A stretch of DNA of 64,000 nucleotides from Mycolicibacterium tusciae (GTDB lineage Bacteria; Actinomycetota; Actinomycetes; Mycobacteriales; Mycobacteriaceae), in NCBI RefSeq assembly GCF_002086795.1, contig NZ_MVIM01000005.1:124001-188000 (forward strand), written 5' to 3'. Positions within the stretch are counted from its first letter, which is position 1; every line of letters starts with the position of its first letter. Positions 8,622-16,296 of the stretch are shown here, piece after piece. Both the position numbers and the translations under genes were made by a program. The notes below the pieces were generated by a model. It was not told the origin of the DNA, ran no database searches, and saw only the letters and a program-made list of their open reading frames with translations.

Positions 8622-9404
8622 GTGTACATCGACTACGAGGTCGCCGACAAGATCGGGACCATCACCCTCAACCGCCCCGAGGCCGCCAACGCTCAGAATC
8701 CGGAGTTTCTGGACGAACTCGACGCCGCGTGGACCCGCGCCGCGGAGGACCCCGAGGTGTCGGTGATCATCCTGCGCGCCAACGGGAAACATTTCTCGGC
8801 CGGCCATGATCTGCGTGGTGGCGGACCGGTACCCGACAAGATCACGCTGGAGTTCATCATCCAGCACGAGCATCGGCGCTATCTCGAGTACACGCTGAAG
8901 TGGCGCAACACACCCAAACCCTCGATCGCGGCGGTGCAGGGACGCTGCATTTCCGGTGGACTACTGCTGTGCTGGCCGTGTGACCTCATCCTGGCCGCCG
9001 ACGACGCTTTGTTCTCCGATCCGGTCGTGCTGATGGGTATCGGGGGAGTCGAATACCACGGCCATACCTGGGAACTGGGGCCGCGCAAGGCCAAGGAGAT
9101 CCTGTTCACCGGCCGGGCGATGACCGCCGACGAAGTGGCCGCCACCGGAATGGTCAACAAGGTGGTGCCTCGCGATCAGCTCGATGCCGAGACCAGGTCC
9201 CTGGCCGAGCAGATCGCGAAGATGCCGACTTTCGCTCTGCGGCAGGCCAAACGCGCCGTCAATCAGACGTTGGATGTGCAAGGCTTCTACGCGGCCATCC
9301 AGTCGGTCTTCGACATCCACCAGACCGGCCACGGCAATGCGCTGAGCGTCGGCGGCTGGCCCGTTCTCGTCAATCTCGACGAGATGAAGGCCAACATCCA
9401 GTAG
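8622..9404 (+). CDS. Enoyl-CoA hydratase/isomerase family protein
   Basis: 260-aa crotonase-fold protein. FSAGHDL forms the first oxyanion-hole strand and CISGGLLLCWPCDL the second. The usual catalytic Glu pair region reads DPVVLMGIGGVEYHG, which differs from standard hydratases, so isomerase or another crotonase activity is possible. GTG start at 8622, nine bases after the dehydrogenase stop, so the two are co-transcribed. It would hydrate the enoyl-CoA made by the preceding enzyme (inference). Confidence 0.88.
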   Translation: MYIDYEVADKIGTITLNRPEAANAQNPEFLDELDAAWTRAAEDPEVSVIILRANGKHFSAGHDLRGGGPVPDKITLEFIIQHEHRRYLEYTLKWRNTPKPSIAAVQGRCISGGLLLCWPCDLILAADDALFSDPVVLMGIGGVEYHGHTWELGPRKAKEILFTGRAMTADEVAATGMVNKVVPRDQLDAETRSLAEQIAKMPTFALRQAKRAVNQTLDVQGFYAAIQSVFDIHQTGHGNALSVGGWPVLVNLDEMKANIQ

Positions 9405-9417
9405 CGCCTCCCCGGTC

Positions 9418-10596
9418 TCAGGCGCGGCTGGTTTCCGAGGGGACGTCGTATCGCTTGATGTAGTGGGCGAACCGGTCCGAGATCTCGCCGGCCTGCAGCC
9501 CGTAGTCCTCGAGCCGATATCCGTGGGTGCCGAAGCGGCCCTTGGGATTCGCCGCGACGGATGCGGTGACGGCGGCGCGACCCTGCTCGTCGAGTTCCTG
9601 TCCACAGGCGGCGTAGATCTTCTCGACGGTACCGATCGGATCGCTGACGAGGTCGGCGTATTGGACGTCGACGATTTCCCGCTCGGGATGCGCGTGTCGA
9701 AAGTCTTCGCTGCGGTCGATCGACTCGGCCAGCAGGTCGGTCCAGTGCTCGGCGATGTACGCGGTGTGGTCGGCGTCGCTGAACGTACCGGTGAGCGTCG
9801 ATATCAGGCTGCATGCCGATGCGCACAGCACCGTCGGATCACGATGCAGAAGAACGAGTTTGGCATCCGGGTACTCCGCGGCCAGCGCCGGTAGCGCGAT
9901 CGCGTGGTTGGGGCTCTCCAAGGTCCACCGGCCGCGGCGGCCGCCGCTCTGCAGCACCTGTAGCACCCGCCGGTGGTAGGCGTATGCCGATGTGTAATCC
10001 GCGCCGAGCAACCACCGACTGTAGTCGGGCACGTTGGTCATCGCCTCCCAGGTCAGGCTTTTGAAATCCTGGCCAAGAAGCGTGATGCACTCGGTCGGTC
10101 CCTCGGCGTCCTCGTGATGGACGATCCTCATCTGCGGATTCAGCGACTCGAGCATCTCGATGGCCTCGTTGGCGGCATCGACCCGGGGGCCGCGGCGGTA
10201 GTTCTCCGGCGACGGCGGCGGCACGCTGTCGGCGGCCTCCCATCGCAATAGCGCGCGGTTCGCGGGATCCTGATCGAGCAGTTGGCTCAGGAACGTCGTG
10301 CCCGCGCGGAACAGGCCGATCACCACCAGTGGCGCACTGATGGGTTCGTCGCGGATGGCGGGGTTCCGGTTGAGCCAATCGTGAATGCGCAACCGATTGG
10401 CCAAGCCACCGACGATATTCTGTTCCAACGCAAATCGACCGATGTCGTTGAGCTTGGCTTGCTCGGCGACCGACGCGCAGAGCACCGTCAGCCCTTCGAC
10501 GAAGTCGGCGGGTCCGAAGTCGTCGGACCCAGCGGCTTCGACCGCAGCCGACATCACGGCATCCGGGTTCAGCCCCGGCGCTTGGGTGCTAGTCAC
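9418..10596 (-). CDS. Sulfotransferase family protein
   Basis: About 392 aa. The N-terminal part carries a P-loop-like 5'-PAPS region (VIGLFRAGTTFLSQLL), and later LLHRDPTVLCASACSL resembles the 3'-phosphate-binding RDP...S region. It belongs to the large group of mycobacterial Stf-type proteins, many without known substrate. GTG 10596 is preferred: AGGG lies five bases before it and it overlaps the oxidoreductase stop by 8 bp. An upstream ATG at 10650 is also in frame. Last gene of the minus-strand run that starts at 18167; tail-to-tail with the hydratase. Confidence 0.82.
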   Translation of the reverse strand: MTSTQAPGLNPDAVMSAAVEAAGSDDFGPADFVEGLTVLCASVAEQAKLNDIGRFALEQNIVGGLANRLRIHDWLNRNPAIRDEPISAPLVVIGLFRAGTTFLSQLLDQDPANRALLRWEAADSVPPPSPENYRRGPRVDAANEAIEMLESLNPQMRIVHHEDAEGPTECITLLGQDFKSLTWEAMTNVPDYSRWLLGADYTSAYAYHRRVLQVLQSGGRRGRWTLESPNHAIALPALAAEYPDAKLVLLHRDPTVLCASACSLISTLTGTFSDADHTAYIAEHWTDLLAESIDRSEDFRHAHPEREIVDVQYADLVSDPIGTVEKIYAACGQELDEQGRAAVTASVAANPKGRFGTHGYRLEDYGLQAGEISDRFAHYIKRYDVPSETSRA

Positions 10597-11629
10597 CCGC
10601 GACCCTGACGACCGTGCGACCGATCGTGCGCCGTCGCTCATGGTCGTCAAGCGCCGCCGCTACCTGGTCCATGGTGATCGTGCGCCCGACCACCGGCCGA
10701 ACCGACCGGGCGGAGACCAGTTCCAGGAGCGCGGCGTGCACCTCGCGGCCGACCTCGGCTCCGAACATGTTGAGGCCGAAGCGACGGAAATCGACCGGCA
10801 GCTCGCCGTAGCCGAGGATGACGCCCAGGATCGAAAAGTTCCCCATCGACACCTTGCGCAACGGACGGCCGGTGAGTCCCGCCTGCGGATCATCATTGAA
10901 ACCGACTGGCAGGTAACGGCCTTCGCGGGCCATGCACGTCCATACCGTCTCGGTGAGCTCGCCGCCGACCAGGTCGACCGCGACGTCGACGCCTTGTTGG
11001 TCGGTGCGTGCGTTCACCTCGTCGAAGAGGTCGGCGGCGGTGCGGTCGATGAAGGAGGCGCCCAGTTGCTCACATAGCCGTCCCTTGTCGGGACCGCCCG
11101 CGACGGCGATGACGTTGGCACCCGCGGCGACACCGAGCTGGATGACCGCCGTCCCGACAGCGCTCGCACCGCCGACGACGAGCAGCGTCTCGCCCGCAGC
11201 CAGCTTCGCGCGCCGGTGCAGCGCCAGGTAGCCGACGTGGAAGGGCAACGTGAAGGCCGCTGCGAAGACATCGTCGAGATCCGCTGGTGCGTCGAATGTT
11301 CCGGTCACGGGCGCCACCGCAAACTCGGCCATACCGCCCAGCGACTGTTTGGTCATGGCCACCACTCGCCGACCCACCCATTCGGTCGCACCCTCGCCCG
11401 CCGCGTCGACCACGCCGCACACGTCCATGCCGAGGGTGAACGGGATCTGGCCCATGACGCTGGCCACGGTGCCGCGGCACCGGGCGATGTCGCCGAAGTT
11501 CACCGAGGCCGCCGACACCGCGATGCGGACCTCGCCGGGACCGGCCTCGGGGGTCGGAACGTCGGCGACTTCAAGTGCTTCTGTGGGATCGCCGTGCTTG
11601 ACGACGCGCACTGCCTTCACAGCAAGCAC
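10589..11629 (-). CDS. Zinc-type alcohol dehydrogenase-like / NADPH:quinone oxidoreductase (MDR superfamily)
   Basis: 346 aa. GroES-like N-domain (SAASVNFGDIARCRG) and Rossmann domain with VVGGASAVGTAVIQLG as NADPH-binding turn. It lacks the zinc-binding Cys/His set, so it is the quinone-oxidoreductase type. The GTG at 11629 gives the longest form; GTG 11620 (VKAVRV) is equally likely and matches family starts. A perfect 7-4-7 palindrome at 11634-11651 lies immediately upstream, between this gene and the TetR gene. Probably reduces an enone or quinone intermediate (inference). Confidence 0.88.
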   Translation of the reverse strand: MLAVKAVRVVKHGDPTEALEVADVPTPEAGPGEVRIAVSAASVNFGDIARCRGTVASVMGQIPFTLGMDVCGVVDAAGEGATEWVGRRVVAMTKQSLGGMAEFAVAPVTGTFDAPADLDDVFAAAFTLPFHVGYLALHRRAKLAAGETLLVVGGASAVGTAVIQLGVAAGANVIAVAGGPDKGRLCEQLGASFIDRTAADLFDEVNARTDQQGVDVAVDLVGGELTETVWTCMAREGRYLPVGFNDDPQAGLTGRPLRKVSMGNFSILGVILGYGELPVDFRRFGLNMFGAEVGREVHAALLELVSARSVRPVVGRTITMDQVAAALDDHERRRTIGRTVVRVAGD

Positions 11630-11633
11630 GGTA

Positions 11634-11651
11634 ATAAGCAGGGTTGCTTAT
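11634..11651. promoter_or_regulatory. Palindrome upstream of quinone oxidoreductase gene (putative TetR operator)
   Basis: ATAAGCA (11634-11640) and TGCTTAT (11645-11651) are perfect arms around GGGT, within 25 bp upstream of the oxidoreductase start and just inside the gap after the TetR stop. The adjacent TetR (11653-12288) is the obvious candidate binder. Confidence 0.6.
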
Positions 11652-11652
11652 G

Positions 11653-12288
11653 TCAACGAGCGGTGGGCGCGGCCAGCGCGGCGGCGGCCATCGCCACCAG
11701 GTTCGCGACGAACGGTTCGTGCTCGAGCTGTGGTCGACTATGCCGTGCCCGTCGCTCGAGCAGCCGTGCGCGGTCCGCTATGGCCCGGAGGATGAACATC
11801 ACCATCAGCGAAAATCGTTCGGTGCGAAGCTCATCGGTGAGGTGTCCGGTGCGCTCGGTCAGCAGCGCGAACACGTCGTCACCGCCGGTGCTGGCCAGCA
11901 CGGCCTGCAACTCCGCGCTGTATTGCGCCCGGTCCTCACCGGTGAGCTCGGCGATGATCAGCAGGCAGCAACGTCCGCGCCAGCCACTGTCCGCGAGTTC
12001 GGCAGCGGGCCGGACGAGCGCTTCGATGACGGATTCGAGCCCCGCCCGGCGCCTGGCTACCTCGAGCAGTTCACCTTCGCGGCGGGCGAGGAACTCCGCG
12101 TGCCGCTCGATGACCGCGCACAGCACACCGTCACGTGAACCGAAGTGGTAGCGCAGTGCCGCACGGTTGCGCTGCCCGGCCTGACGGGTGATGTCGATGA
12201 GGGAGGCGTTGAAGACCCCGTCGTGAGCGAAGGCGCGGGCTGCGGCGTCCAGCAGTCCCGCCCTGGTCTTCGACGCGTCGGGTGGCAC
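11653..12288 (-). CDS. TetR family transcriptional regulator
   Basis: 211 aa. N-terminal HTH of TetR type (LLDAAARAFAHDG, SLIDITRQAG, RAALRYHFGSRDGVL) at about residues 11-55, followed by a helical ligand-binding domain. It lies between the acyl-CoA dehydrogenase (38 bp upstream) and the quinone oxidoreductase (24 bp downstream), all on the minus strand. The palindrome at 11634-11651 downstream suggests it represses the oxidoreductase rather than, or as well as, itself. Confidence 0.88.
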   Translation of the reverse strand: MPPDASKTRAGLLDAAARAFAHDGVFNASLIDITRQAGQRNRAALRYHFGSRDGVLCAVIERHAEFLARREGELLEVARRRAGLESVIEALVRPAAELADSGWRGRCCLLIIAELTGEDRAQYSAELQAVLASTGGDDVFALLTERTGHLTDELRTERFSLMVMFILRAIADRARLLERRARHSRPQLEHEPFVANLVAMAAAALAAPTAR

Positions 12289-12326
12289 CCGTGAAGTCTA
12301 GGGTCCGGCCCCCGGCAACGGTGGGA

Positions 12327-13136
12327 CTAGAGGTGGGCGAGGCGGGGGACCGAGCCGCGGGCGCGCAGTCCCGCTCCGGCCCTGCGCGTGAGTTCTCTTG
12401 AGCTGCCGAGCAACCCGTCGAGAACCAAGGCACGCTCGATGTGGCGGTGCAGTTCGTGTTCGGCGGTGAATCCGATGCCGGCCAGCACCTGCTGGCAGTG
12501 TTTGGCCGCGGTGAGCGCCGCCTTCCCCGCGGCCGCCTTGGCCAGCAGCGCGGTCAGGTCGGGGTTGTCGTCACCGGGTAGGGTCAGCGCCGCCTCGGCT
12601 CCTTCGATCGCCACGAGTGTCTCGGCGAGCCGGTGCCGGATCGCCTGGAACGACGCGATCGGCCGACCGAACTGGACACGGTCCAGCGCATGCTGGCGCG
12701 CGAGGGCCAGCATCGCCCTGGCGCAACCCGCCAGCCACCAGCCGACCGCGCGTCGCGCGTCGGGCAGTCGAGGATGCCCGCCCTCTTCGACCCGCCGCAG
12801 TGGCAACCCGCCCAGGGCTGAGCTCTCGTCGGCGCAGGTGTAGTCCCACACCACCCAGCCGCCGCCCGCGTATGGCAGCGCCGGATTCGAGCCCTCGTCG
12901 GGGCTCGAGGCGAGCAATACGACATCGTTGAGAACCGAAGCGTGCGAGCCGGTTTCGCCCAGTAGGCGGAACACCAGCGGGATCGCCACCTCGGACATGT
13001 CGGACAGCATCTCGGACCAGCCGAGCTCAGCCAGTGCCGCATCCAGTTCGGTGCCGGAGGTGGACAGCATTGTCTTGCGCAGGCCGTCTTCGAGCAGGTC
13101 GAGTGATTGGGCGTCCCATTCCGATTGTCCGGCCAC
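12327..13136 (-). CDS. Short acyl-CoA dehydrogenase family protein (probable partner subunit)
   Basis: 269 aa, much shorter than the usual ~380 for this family. The recognisable part is the C-terminal helical domain (RVQFGRPIASFQAIRHRLAE, and a CQQVLAGIGFTAEHELHRHI block typical of FadE proteins); the N-terminal domain is reduced. In steroid-type FadE systems two adjacent genes encode an alpha2beta2 enzyme, and this pair with 13139-14278 looks like one (inference). GTG 13136 follows AAGGAG by five bases; GTG 13142 overlaps the upstream stop as GTGA. The reading frame stays open far upstream but only as a shadow of the neighbour. Confidence 0.82.
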   Translation of the reverse strand: MAGQSEWDAQSLDLLEDGLRKTMLSTSGTELDAALAELGWSEMLSDMSEVAIPLVFRLLGETGSHASVLNDVVLLASSPDEGSNPALPYAGGGWVVWDYTCADESSALGGLPLRRVEEGGHPRLPDARRAVGWWLAGCARAMLALARQHALDRVQFGRPIASFQAIRHRLAETLVAIEGAEAALTLPGDDNPDLTALLAKAAAGKAALTAAKHCQQVLAGIGFTAEHELHRHIERALVLDGLLGSSRELTRRAGAGLRARGSVPRLAHL

Positions 13137-13138
13137 GG

Positions 13139-14278
13139 TCACTCCTTCCCGAGGTCGAGCAGTCGGCGGGCGATGATGTTGCGCTGAACTTCGGCGGTGC
13201 CGCCGTAAATCGTGGCGGCCCGCGAATACAGGTACTCGGTGCGCCACTCGGTGTCGTCCAGCTCGATGACACTCGGGAGCAGGTCGTGCGCGGAGTCGTA
13301 GAGCTGCTGTTCGGCACCGGCCAGTAAGACCTTGTCGATCGACGTGTCCGGGCCGAGCTTGTTGCCGTCGGCCAACCGGAGCTGGGTGGCCCGCGAGCGG
13401 CAGCGCAACATGTGCAGGGCCAGATATGTCTCGCCCAGCTCCGAGTCCACCGACTGGCCGACGTTCTTCACCTCGCCGACCAGTGCGTCGAACCGCGAGT
13501 ACAGGTAGGCGATGCGCTGCCAGAAGCATGTCGAACGCTCGTAGGGAAGCAGGTCCATCGCGAGTTGCCAACCGTCGCCGGGGTTTCCGAGCATGCGGTC
13601 GGCAGGAACCACCACGTCGTCGAAGTACACCTCGCAGAATTCGTCGACGCCGTGCATCGTGCGCAGGGGGCGGACGTCCACGCCGGGGCTGTCCATGTCG
13701 ACGAAGAAGGCGGTGATGCCCGAATGCCCGGGTCCCGTTCGGGTGAGAAGCACGCAACGCTTGGCGTACTGCGCGAAGCTCGTCCACACCTTCTGGCCGT
13801 TGATCACCCAGTCCCCGGTCGCGCCGCGCTGTTCGGCGCGCGTGGCAAGGGATGCGAGATCACTACCCGAGCCGGGCTCGGAGAAGCCCTGGCACCAGGT
13901 CTCCTGGCCGGACAGTAGTCGAGGCACCATCTCGGCGGCGAGTTCGGGGCGCGCGTAGTCGATCATCGTCGGGGTCAGCACTTCGAGCATCGAGTACGGT
14001 CCCGGATCGTCGAGACGACGGCCGACGACCTCTTCGCCGACGATTGCGCGCAGGATCATCGGGCCGCCGAGGCCGCCTGCGGATTCGGGCCAGCCCCAGC
14101 GCATCCAGCCGGCGTCGTAGAGCTCCTTCAGCACGCGCGCGTGCTGCGCCTGGTGGGCGTCGAGCGAGTGGTCACCGGGCGGCGGGGTCAGGTCGTGGCT
14201 GTCGAGCCATGCGACCAGTTGTGACCGGAACTCGGCGACTGTCTCGAACTCGGTGCCAGCCGTCAGTTCGCTGGTCAT
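13139..14278 (-). CDS. Acyl-CoA dehydrogenase (FadE family)
   Basis: 379 aa, full length. Motifs: FSEPGSGSDL for flavin/substrate binding, VINGQKVWTSF, and C-terminal GGTAEVQRNIIARRLL. As in the 7437 protein, Gly stands where many family members have the catalytic Glu. Start ATG 14278 overlaps the NTF2-like gene stop as ATGA, so translation is coupled. It probably forms a heteromeric dehydrogenase with the following short gene (inference). Part of the Rieske/amidohydrolase operon. Confidence 0.92.
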   Translation of the reverse strand: MTSELTAGTEFETVAEFRSQLVAWLDSHDLTPPPGDHSLDAHQAQHARVLKELYDAGWMRWGWPESAGGLGGPMILRAIVGEEVVGRRLDDPGPYSMLEVLTPTMIDYARPELAAEMVPRLLSGQETWCQGFSEPGSGSDLASLATRAEQRGATGDWVINGQKVWTSFAQYAKRCVLLTRTGPGHSGITAFFVDMDSPGVDVRPLRTMHGVDEFCEVYFDDVVVPADRMLGNPGDGWQLAMDLLPYERSTCFWQRIAYLYSRFDALVGEVKNVGQSVDSELGETYLALHMLRCRSRATQLRLADGNKLGPDTSIDKVLLAGAEQQLYDSAHDLLPSVIELDDTEWRTEYLYSRAATIYGGTAEVQRNIIARRLLDLGKE

Positions 14279-14751
14279 CCAGCCTCCGGAGGCGCCCCGG
14301 CGGCGACGTCGGCCTCCGGCCGGCCGATCGCGTGGGGTCGGCCGGAGTCGTGCTCGCCGCTGCGCCGGATGAACGTCATGGCGCGGGTTTTGAGCCGCCA
14401 ACCGTCGGCCGTGCGTAGGTAGGTGTCCTTGTAGTAGCCGATTCGCATGTCGTGCTTGGAATGCTCGATGAAGCACAGCGGCTGTGTCCCGGTGGCGGCG
14501 TCCGGGTTGTCGGGGTCGAGGTCGATAAGCGCGGTGCCCGTCATGAACAGGCCCTTCGGGGCCGCATCGACCAACTCGGGAAAGCGGGCAAGGGTGTAGG
14601 TCGAGCCGAACGCGCTGTAGGTGCCGTCGGGGGTGAAAACGGAGATCAGGCCCTCGATGTCGCCTTGGGTGATGGTGACGGCGTATTTGGCGAGCGTCTG
14701 CTGGATCTCGACCAGATCCTCGATCCGCTGTTGACTAGGTGACACTGTCAT
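14275..14751 (-). CDS. NTF2-like / SnoaL-like domain protein
   Basis: 158 aa. The fold signature is IEDLVEIQQTLAKYAVTITQGD then GLISVFTPDGTYSAFG, with a C-terminal YYKDTYLRTADGWRLKTR strand typical of the SnoaL/NTF2-like family. Members include ketosteroid isomerases, lyases and ring-hydroxylating dioxygenase beta subunits, so a catalytic role on an oxygenated intermediate is possible. Its start overlaps the amidohydrolase end by 17 bp and its stop overlaps the dehydrogenase start (ATGA). No catalytic residue assigned. Confidence 0.82.
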   Translation of the reverse strand: MTVSPSQQRIEDLVEIQQTLAKYAVTITQGDIEGLISVFTPDGTYSAFGSTYTLARFPELVDAAPKGLFMTGTALIDLDPDNPDAATGTQPLCFIEHSKHDMRIGYYKDTYLRTADGWRLKTRAMTFIRRSGEHDSGRPHAIGRPEADVAAGAPPEAG

Positions 14752-15964
14752 GTCGGTAGGCCTTACCGCCCTTCATTACAAAGCTGACGTCTCGTGTAAC
14801 GCCGATATCGGCGAGCGGATCTCCGGGCACGGCGATGATGTCCGCCAGATACCCCTCGGCGATGCGGCCGAGGTCCGGTTTGTCGATCAGGTCGGCGGCG
14901 ACGACGGTGGCCGCGCGCAGCACCGCCGCCGGCGGCATGCCCCAGTCGACCAGGGTGACGAGTTCATCGGCATTCTTGCCGTGCGGGATCGCCGGGGCGT
15001 CGGTGCCGACGGCAATCTTCACCCCCGCCTCGTAAGCCGCCTTGATCGAGGTGCGCGCCTTGGGGAACATCTCGGCGGCCTTGTCCTGCAACTCTTTCGG
15101 AGCATTCGACACGTCCATCGCCTCGGCCAGCCTCCGGGTGGTGACCAGGAAACGGTCATTGTCCACCAGCATCTGGATGGCCTCGTCGTCCATCAGGAAA
15201 CCGTGCTCGATGCAGTCGATACCGCACGCCACGGCGTGTTTGACCGCCTCCGCGCCGTGGGTGTGCGCGGCGACCTTCAGTCCGCGCCGGTGTGCCTCGT
15301 CGACGATGGCGAGGAGTTCCTCGTCTGAATAGTGTTGTGCACCAGCTTCTCCGGTCAGCGACATCACCCCGCCCGATACGCACACCTTGATCAGCTGGGC
15401 GCCGTGCTTGATCTGATAGCGCACGGCCTTGCGGATCTCGTCGACGCCGTTGGCGATGCCCTCCTCGACCGTCAGCTCGAGCGCGCCGGGCATGAACGCC
15501 GCGAACATCGTCGGGTCGAGGTGGCCGCCGGTCGGAGTGATGGCGTGACCGGCGGGCACGATGCGCGGACCTTCTATCCATCCCGCGTCGATGGCCTTAC
15601 CGAGCGAGACGTCGAGCAGGTATCCGCCGGTCTTGACGAACAATCCGAGGTTGCGCACCGTCGTGAACCCCGCGCGTAGCGTGCGGCGAGCGTTGCCGAC
15701 CGCGCGTAGCACCCGGATCGCCGGATCGTCCTGTACCTGAGACAGACCGGGGGTTTCGCCCCGCCCGCCCATGAGGAGGTTGACCTCCATGTCCATCAGG
15801 CCGGGCAGCAGGATGGCATCACCGAGATCGATGACCTGATCGTCGGCACCCTGAGATCCCTCGCCAAGGCCGACGATCCGACCGTCGTCGATGCGGACGA
15901 TTCCCGGCCGGACGATCTCTCCGGCGTCGACGTCAACAAGACCCGCTGCTTTGAGGGTCAGCAC
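14735..15964 (-). CDS. Amidohydrolase family protein lacking the HxH metal motif
   Basis: 409-aa TIM-barrel amidohydrolase of the imidazolonepropionase/prolidase-like group. The remaining metal-site residues are present: Lys193 (LIKV), His234 (VAAHTH), His254 (CIEHG), Asp322 (GTDAPAIPHG). The strand-1 motif, normally D-x-H-x-H after LLPG, reads D58-M-E60-V-N62, so both His are replaced. The paralogue at 50490 has the same change. GTG 15964 is three bases after the small-protein stop, so the genes are coupled. It either uses a different metal site, has one metal, or is not a hydrolase (inference). Confidence 0.85.
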   Translation of the reverse strand: MLTLKAAGLVDVDAGEIVRPGIVRIDDGRIVGLGEGSQGADDQVIDLGDAILLPGLMDMEVNLLMGGRGETPGLSQVQDDPAIRVLRAVGNARRTLRAGFTTVRNLGLFVKTGGYLLDVSLGKAIDAGWIEGPRIVPAGHAITPTGGHLDPTMFAAFMPGALELTVEEGIANGVDEIRKAVRYQIKHGAQLIKVCVSGGVMSLTGEAGAQHYSDEELLAIVDEAHRRGLKVAAHTHGAEAVKHAVACGIDCIEHGFLMDDEAIQMLVDNDRFLVTTRRLAEAMDVSNAPKELQDKAAEMFPKARTSIKAAYEAGVKIAVGTDAPAIPHGKNADELVTLVDWGMPPAAVLRAATVVAADLIDKPDLGRIAEGYLADIIAVPGDPLADIGVTRDVSFVMKGGKAYRHDSVT

Positions 15965-15966
15965 GC

Positions 15967-16296
15967 TCAGACCACCGGCTCCTTGATGAGATTGATGTAC
16001 GCGGCGCCGCTGTCGAGCACCCGGGGCTGCTTCCACACCTCGACGGGAAAGCTCACCATCACGATCGACTGGCCAAGGTGCACCAGAGCCTTCGCGTCCT
16101 CCGGCATTCCCTTGAGCGGGAAGCGGGCGTCGACGTAGACCATGATGTCCTCGAGCCTAGCCATGCCTGCGTCGTAAAATTCCTGCATCTCCTCCATCGA
16201 GGAGTTCAGCCGCTTCTGGTAGCGCTCTTCCTCGGTCGGCAGGCACCAGTCGCTGAATCGCTCGAGATCCGCGAATTCCTCTGGAAGCTTAGACAT
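15967..16296 (-). CDS. Uncharacterised ~110-aa protein paired with Rieske oxygenase (copy 1 of 3)
   Basis: 109 aa; I do not recognise the family. Shared by the three copies (16296, 50155, 55362): FAxxExFxxWCLxTExERxxxRL, a central SMxExxxFYDA helix, and a MPED/IPED turn followed by a hydrophobic helix with SMI/SIV. The C-terminus is short and ends in EPVV/PVP. No cysteine cluster, signal peptide or membrane span. ATG 16296 overlaps the Rieske stop by 8 bp, so it is translated with the oxygenase. It may be a small auxiliary subunit, but it is not an NTF2-like beta subunit (inference). Confidence 0.75.
   Translation of the reverse strand: MSKLPEEFADLERFSDWCLPTEEERYQKRLNSSMEEMQEFYDAGMARLEDIMVYVDARFPLKGMPEDAKALVHLGQSIVMVSFPVEVWKQPRVLDSGAAYINLIKEPVV

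Noticed and set aside
13137..13787. Upstream extension of the short acyl-CoA dehydrogenase frame (486 codons in all)
   Set aside because: The first ~215 codons overlap the neighbouring dehydrogenase in another frame, read as Arg-rich nonsense, and a good ribosome site marks the start at 13136.
14735..15964. Explaining the lost HxH by sequence error
   Set aside because: The paralogue at 50490 has the same ExN replacement in an intact frame.
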